Shown here: positions 7,321 through 9,992 of the stretch, piece by piece
Layout: the number at the start of each line of letters is the position of its first letter
How positions within the stretch are numbered: the first letter of the stretch is position 1
Assembly: GCA_913052425.1 (NCBI GenBank)
Contig: CAJXEG010000040.1
Span: 1 to 9,992 of the forward strand
DNA: 9,992 nucleotides
Reading direction: 5' to 3'
Source of the DNA: an uncultured Flavobacteriaceae bacterium
GTDB taxonomy: Bacteria; Bacteroidota; Bacteroidia; Flavobacteriales; Flavobacteriaceae
Program-made: the position numbers and the translations under genes
Notes under the pieces: model-generated
What the model saw: only the letters and a program-made list of their open reading frames with translations
Database searches by the model: none
What the model was told of the DNA's origin: nothing

Positions 7321-9507
7321 TCAGCGACAAAACAGGAGTTCTCGGTATTTGGCCAAGGGCCATAGGTCGTCATCTACTACCAACTCTAACTTGTCACAGT
7401 GATATCTGATGTCATTTAAAAATGGTAAAACATTTTCACAGTAGGCATAAGCTTTTTTAAATTCATCTTCGATTTTATCCAAGGTCTTTCGGGTTTCGAC
7501 CATTTGTACAATGCCCTTGTTGATTTCATCTATGTGTCCCGAGATGCGTTCAATGATTTTTAACTGAACCTCCGCGTGTTTTTGGAAATCATTGCCATAA
7601 ATTTCTTTTAGACCTTTTACGTTATCAATCAGTACATTTTGATATTTGACGCCGGTGGGTATGATATGGTTCCGGGCAATATCTCCTAGTGTTCTGGACT
7701 CGATTTGAATCCGCATAATGTATTCCTTAAGATCTACAATGTACCTGGCCATTACCTCTCGTTCGGAAAGTACATTTGTTTGTTCAAAAAGTGCGATACT
7801 TTTTTTGGCGATGTAGGCTGTCAAGGCCTCTGGCGTATTTCGGTTGTGACTCAATCCGCGCTTTTGCGCTTCATTAATCCATGAATCGCTATAGCCGTCT
7901 CCTTCAAAAAGGATATTCTTTATGCCTTTTAGATTGTCTCTCAAAGCATTGAAAATGGCATCATCTTTTTTCATGTCCTTTTTCTCGATCAAATCTTCGA
8001 CCTCATTGCCGAATTTTGCCAACTGCTGGGCCACTGCAGCATTGAGAACGGTAATGGACTTGGCACAATTTGACTTAGAGCCCACTGCTCTGAATTCGAA
8101 TTTATTTCCTGTAAATGCAAAAGGAGATGTCCGGTTTCGATCGGTATTGTCCAATAGGATTTCCGGAATTTTACCAATGACATTGAGCTTGAGGTCTGTT
8201 TTTTCCTCCGGAGAGAGTTTACCTTTAGAAACATTTTCCAAGTCATCCAAAACAGCCGTAAGTTGTTTCCCAATAAAAACAGAGAGTATAGCAGGAGGTG
8301 CCTCATTGGAGCCCAGCCTAAAGTCGTTGCTGGCACTAGCAATCGAAGCCCTCATCAAGGCCTCATGGGACAAAACAGCAGCAATGGTATTGATAAAAAA
8401 GGTCAGGAACTGAAGGTTACTCATGGGGGTTTTACCGGGACTCAACAAGTTGACCCCGGTATTGGTAGACAGTGACCAATTGTTGTGTTTACCTGATCCG
8501 TTGATTCCTTCAAAAGGCTTTTCATGAAACAAGACCATAAAATCGTGTTTTGACGCTATTTTACTCATCAAATCCATGACCAAAGAATTATGATCAACCG
8601 ACAGGTTGGCCTCTTCATAAGTGGGTGCCAGCTCAAATTGACCCGGAGCAACTTCATTGTGACGGGTTTTCAGGGGAATGCCCAACTGAATGGCTGAATG
8701 CTCCAATTCTTTCATATAAGCAATCACACGGGGTGGAATGGAACCAAAATAGTGATCATCCAATTGTTGACCTTTGGAGGGCTGATGTCCAAAAAGTGTT
8801 CTGCCAGTAATGATTAAATCGGGTCGAGAGGCTGCCAGTGACTTGTCCACCAAAAAATACTCTTGCTCCCAACCCAGAGTAGCATTGACCTTGGTTACGT
8901 TTTTATCAAAGTATTTACAAATTTCTGTAGCAGCATTGTCCAGGGTTTGAATAGATTTGAGCAATGGGGTTTTATAATCCAATGCTTCTCCAGTGTAGGA
9001 AACAAAAATGGTAGGAATACAAAGTGTCTTATCGAGTATAAAAGCAGGAGAGGTGGGATCCCAAGCAGTATAGCCTCGGGCTTCGAAAGTGTTTCTGATC
9101 CCACCACTGGGGAAACTGGAGGCGTCCGGTTCCTGCTGAACCAATTGACTGCCATCAAAATTTTCAATGGGTTTACCCGAAGATTGCAGCTCAAAAAAGG
9201 CATCGTGTTTTTCTGCCGTACCACCGGTCAAAGGCTGAAACCAATGGGTATAATGGGTAGCACCTTTGGACAATGCCCAGGCTTTTAGCGAAGCAGCAAT
9301 TTGATCTGCATAAGATCGATTGATTTTTGATCCTTTATTTACTGCTTGAGCTACCTGATTGAATGTTTCTTTGTTGACGTATTGTTCAAGTACGGCATCG
9401 GTAAATACATTGCTGGCAAATAAAGAAGAATATTTTTGATCGTTTTCGAACGATCGGGGCTGTTTGTCAAAAAGATTTTCTAGACTTTTTTTTCTTAGGT
9501 AATTCAT
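7321..9507 (-). CDS. glnN: Glutamine synthetase type III
   Basis: Cytosolic enzyme making glutamine from glutamate, ammonium and ATP. With 728 residues it has the size of the GSIII class (Bacteroides fragilis GlnN is about 729), much larger than GSI (~450-470) or GSII (~340-370). The GSIII N-terminal region is visible in LKAWALSKGATHYTHWFQP (74-92) and GGTAEKHDAFF (95-105). Catalytic segments follow: GWEQEYFLV (212-220), RHNEVAPGQFELAP (282-295), NGSGKHNNWSLS (336-347), DNTDRNRTSPFAFTGNKFE (453-471) and FRAVGSKSN (472-480). Metal-ligand glutamates and ATP/glutamate-site residues therefore look intact. The C-terminal part (about 580-728) is helical and class-specific. Its start at 9507 lies opposite a second, type II glutamine synthetase across a 211-nt divergent region. 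No adenylylation-type GSI signature is present, so control is probably transcriptional or by direct effectors. No terminator is seen before purM. Confidence 0.97.
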   Translation of the reverse strand: MNYLRKKSLENLFDKQPRSFENDQKYSSLFASNVFTDAVLEQYVNKETFNQVAQAVNKGSKINRSYADQIAASLKAWALSKGATHYTHWFQPLTGGTAEKHDAFFELQSSGKPIENFDGSQLVQQEPDASSFPSGGIRNTFEARGYTAWDPTSPAFILDKTLCIPTIFVSYTGEALDYKTPLLKSIQTLDNAATEICKYFDKNVTKVNATLGWEQEYFLVDKSLAASRPDLIITGRTLFGHQPSKGQQLDDHYFGSIPPRVIAYMKELEHSAIQLGIPLKTRHNEVAPGQFELAPTYEEANLSVDHNSLVMDLMSKIASKHDFMVLFHEKPFEGINGSGKHNNWSLSTNTGVNLLSPGKTPMSNLQFLTFFINTIAAVLSHEALMRASIASASNDFRLGSNEAPPAILSVFIGKQLTAVLDDLENVSKGKLSPEEKTDLKLNVIGKIPEILLDNTDRNRTSPFAFTGNKFEFRAVGSKSNCAKSITVLNAAVAQQLAKFGNEVEDLIEKKDMKKDDAIFNALRDNLKGIKNILFEGDGYSDSWINEAQKRGLSHNRNTPEALTAYIAKKSIALFEQTNVLSEREVMARYIVDLKEYIMRIQIESRTLGDIARNHIIPTGVKYQNVLIDNVKGLKEIYGNDFQKHAEVQLKIIERISGHIDEINKGIVQMVETRKTLDKIEDEFKKAYAYCENVLPFLNDIRYHCDKLELVVDDDLWPLAKYRELLFCR

Positions 9508-9532
9508 TAGTGAAGCATTTTGGAAACTAAAA

Positions 9533-9540
9533 CAAAGATA
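9533..9540 (-). promoter_or_regulatory. Candidate -7 promoter element for glnN
   Basis: On the minus strand TATCTTTG (9540-9533) fits TAnnTTTG and sits 25 nt before the glnN ATG. No TTG is found at the usual upstream spacing, where the sequence is instead a run of T and A. A/T-rich copies of AAAATTTA stand just upstream. An activator may replace the missing upstream element. Confidence 0.5.
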
Positions 9541-9650
9541 ATTTATAAATGAAAAAATTTAGATAAGTGTCCCTAAAATTTATGAAATTCAAAATTTACC
9601 CCAAAAAAATTAGTGTCTTCATAAAAATGAATCATGATTTTTATAATTCA

Positions 9651-9667
9651 CACCCCAAAAAGGGGTG
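9651..9667. promoter_or_regulatory. Perfect inverted repeat CACCCC-AAAAA-GGGGTG, possible operator
   Basis: Arms 9651-9656 and 9662-9667 are exact reverse complements around five A residues. The G/C-rich arms stand out sharply from the A/T-rich surroundings. The centre (9659) is about 40 nt upstream of the presumed transcription start of the type II glutamine synthetase, a usual position for a regulator touching RNA polymerase. It lacks a following T run, so it is not a standard terminator for either direction. Confidence 0.5.
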
Positions 9668-9684
9668 GTATTGGGAAGAAATTC

Positions 9685-9692
9685 TATTTTTA
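9685..9692 (+). promoter_or_regulatory. Weak -7 promoter candidate for the type II glutamine synthetase
   Basis: TATTTTTA matches TAnnTTTG at all fixed positions but the last. It lies 26 nt before the ATG at 9719, the same range as the other promoters in this window. The nearest upstream TTG (9671-9673) is only 11 nt away, too close. No full TAnnTTTG occurs on the plus strand of this intergenic region, so this is the best candidate rather than a firm call. Confidence 0.35.
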
Positions 9693-9718
9693 CCGAATTG
9701 AAACACAAAATTTATTAT

Positions 9719-9992
9719 ATGAGCAAGTCTAAATTGGAATACATCTGGTTGGACGGTTATGAGCCGACCGCCAGTTTACGTAGCAAAACGAAAATTGTAA
9801 GTGACTTTGGCGGGACGCTAGAAGATTGTCCTCTTTGGTCATTCGATGGTTCTTCAACTCGACAAGCCGAAGGAAATTCCTCAGATTGTCTTTTAAAACC
9901 TGTTGCACTTTACCCCGATCCAGATCGAAAAAATGGATTTTTGGTAATGACTGAAGTTTTAAATGCTGACGGAACCCCTCATGTCTCTAACG
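9719..9992 (+). CDS. Glutamine synthetase type II (eukaryote-like), N-terminal part, runs off the right edge
   Basis: The first 91 codons of a second glutamine synthetase, starting at ATG 9719-9721 and open to the window end. The visible part is the beta-grasp domain. KLEYIWLDGYEPTASLRSKT (5-24) is the GSII N-terminal strand pattern. WSFDGSSTRQAEGNSSDCLL (40-59) corresponds to the type II W-[NS]-[FY]-DGSST-x-QA-x-G segment, and KPVALYPDPDR (60-70) follows. These features separate it from bacterial GSI and from the 728-residue GSIII next door. The whole protein would be expected to be about 330-350 residues, with the ATP/glutamate catalytic domain outside the window. It is divergent from glnN, so the two are likely alternative or co-regulated enzymes for the same reaction. 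Activity cannot be judged because the catalytic barrel is not visible. Confidence 0.92.
   Translation, partial: MSKSKLEYIWLDGYEPTASLRSKTKIVSDFGGTLEDCPLWSFDGSSTRQAEGNSSDCLLKPVALYPDPDRKNGFLVMTEVLNADGTPHVSN

Larger units (their letters stand above)
9554..9714. repeat. Four dispersed copies of AAAATTTA
   Basis: The octamer AAAATTTA occurs at 9554-9561, 9575-9582, 9591-9598 and 9707-9714. The first three are spaced by 21 and 16 nt and lie just upstream of the glnN -7 element. The fourth ends 4 nt before the ATG of the type II glutamine synthetase. Low-complexity A/T-rich sequence can produce such copies by chance, so a protein-binding role is only a suggestion. Confidence 0.4.
9508..9718. other. 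Divergent control region between the two glutamine synthetase genes
   Basis: This 211-nt stretch is non-coding on both strands and very rich in A and T. It holds the promoters of glnN (leftward) and of the type II glutamine synthetase (rightward). Visible elements are a -7 match for glnN, a weaker one for the type II gene, a CACCCC/GGGGTG inverted repeat and four copies of AAAATTTA. I looked for a sigma-54 type TGGCAC-N5-TTGC site, an RNA gene and a terminator and saw none. Confidence 0.8.

Noticed and set aside
7922..8413. Open frame of 163 codons on the plus strand inside glnN
   Set aside because: It is antisense to the conserved catalytic part of glnN, its translation has no recognisable motif, and no promoter match precedes it. 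It is a by-product of the glnN codon pattern.
8863..9288. Open frame of 141 codons on the plus strand inside glnN
   Set aside because: It is antisense to motif-bearing GlnN sequence, has no start-site signal and reads as composition-driven, cysteine- and serine-containing noise.
9630..9639. Ten-base palindrome AATCATGATT and a nearby TTCAT-AAAA-ATGAA repeat
   Set aside because: Both are short and A/T-rich in an A/T-rich region, where such symmetry is expected by chance. They are less convincing than the G/C-rich repeat at 9651-9667.
1..9992. Mobile element, prophage, CRISPR, toxin-antitoxin or defence system
   Set aside because: No transposase, integrase, repeat-spacer array or paired small toxin/antitoxin frames are present. 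All full genes belong to metabolic, translation or envelope families.

Overview
The window looks like a chromosomal housekeeping segment from a Bacteroidota bacterium, most likely a marine-type Flavobacteriia relative. Four things point there. The base composition is A/T-leaning. Start sites are preceded by matches to the Bacteroidota promoter (TTG, about 19 nt, TAnnTTTG) rather than clear Shine-Dalgarno sequences. The PurM is of the long ~388-residue type. A type III glutamine synthetase (GlnN) lies beside a eukaryote-like type II enzyme.

Layout. Bases 1-1199 (+) carry the 3' part of an ammonium transporter gene (amt), closed by a strong intrinsic terminator. Bases 1324-2178 (+) carry purU, preceded by a near-consensus promoter. 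From 9507 down to 2175, seven genes run on the minus strand with gaps of 65 nt or less and no recognisable terminator. In transcription order they are glnN (type III glutamine synthetase), purM, a predicted four-helix, four-histidine b561-like membrane protein, a secreted YceI-family protein, prfA, pyrF and an alpha/beta hydrolase. The last three overlap by 4 nt and 1 nt and are almost certainly translationally coupled, starting from a good promoter just before prfA. The end of the hydrolase gene meets the end of purU tail-to-tail in a shared TTAA. Bases 9508-9718 are an A/T-rich divergent control region between glnN and a second glutamine synthetase gene (type II, plus strand, start at 9719), which runs off the right edge.

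How the genes work together. Ammonium uptake (Amt) and two glutamine synthetases of different evolutionary classes feed nitrogen into glutamine. PurM and PyrF are purine and pyrimidine biosynthesis steps that depend on glutamine-derived nitrogen upstream, and PurU sets the balance of formyl-tetrahydrofolate, formate and tetrahydrofolate used by purine synthesis. PrfA is the translation termination factor for UAA/UAG. The membrane protein and YceI pair is a separate envelope module, probably redox or isoprenoid-quinone related.

I see no mobile element, CRISPR array, RNA gene, phage gene or defence system, and nothing that amounts to a wholly new system. The points most worth a second look are the divergent GSIII/GSII control region with its CACCCC-N5-GGGGTG palindrome, and the b561-like/YceI pair.
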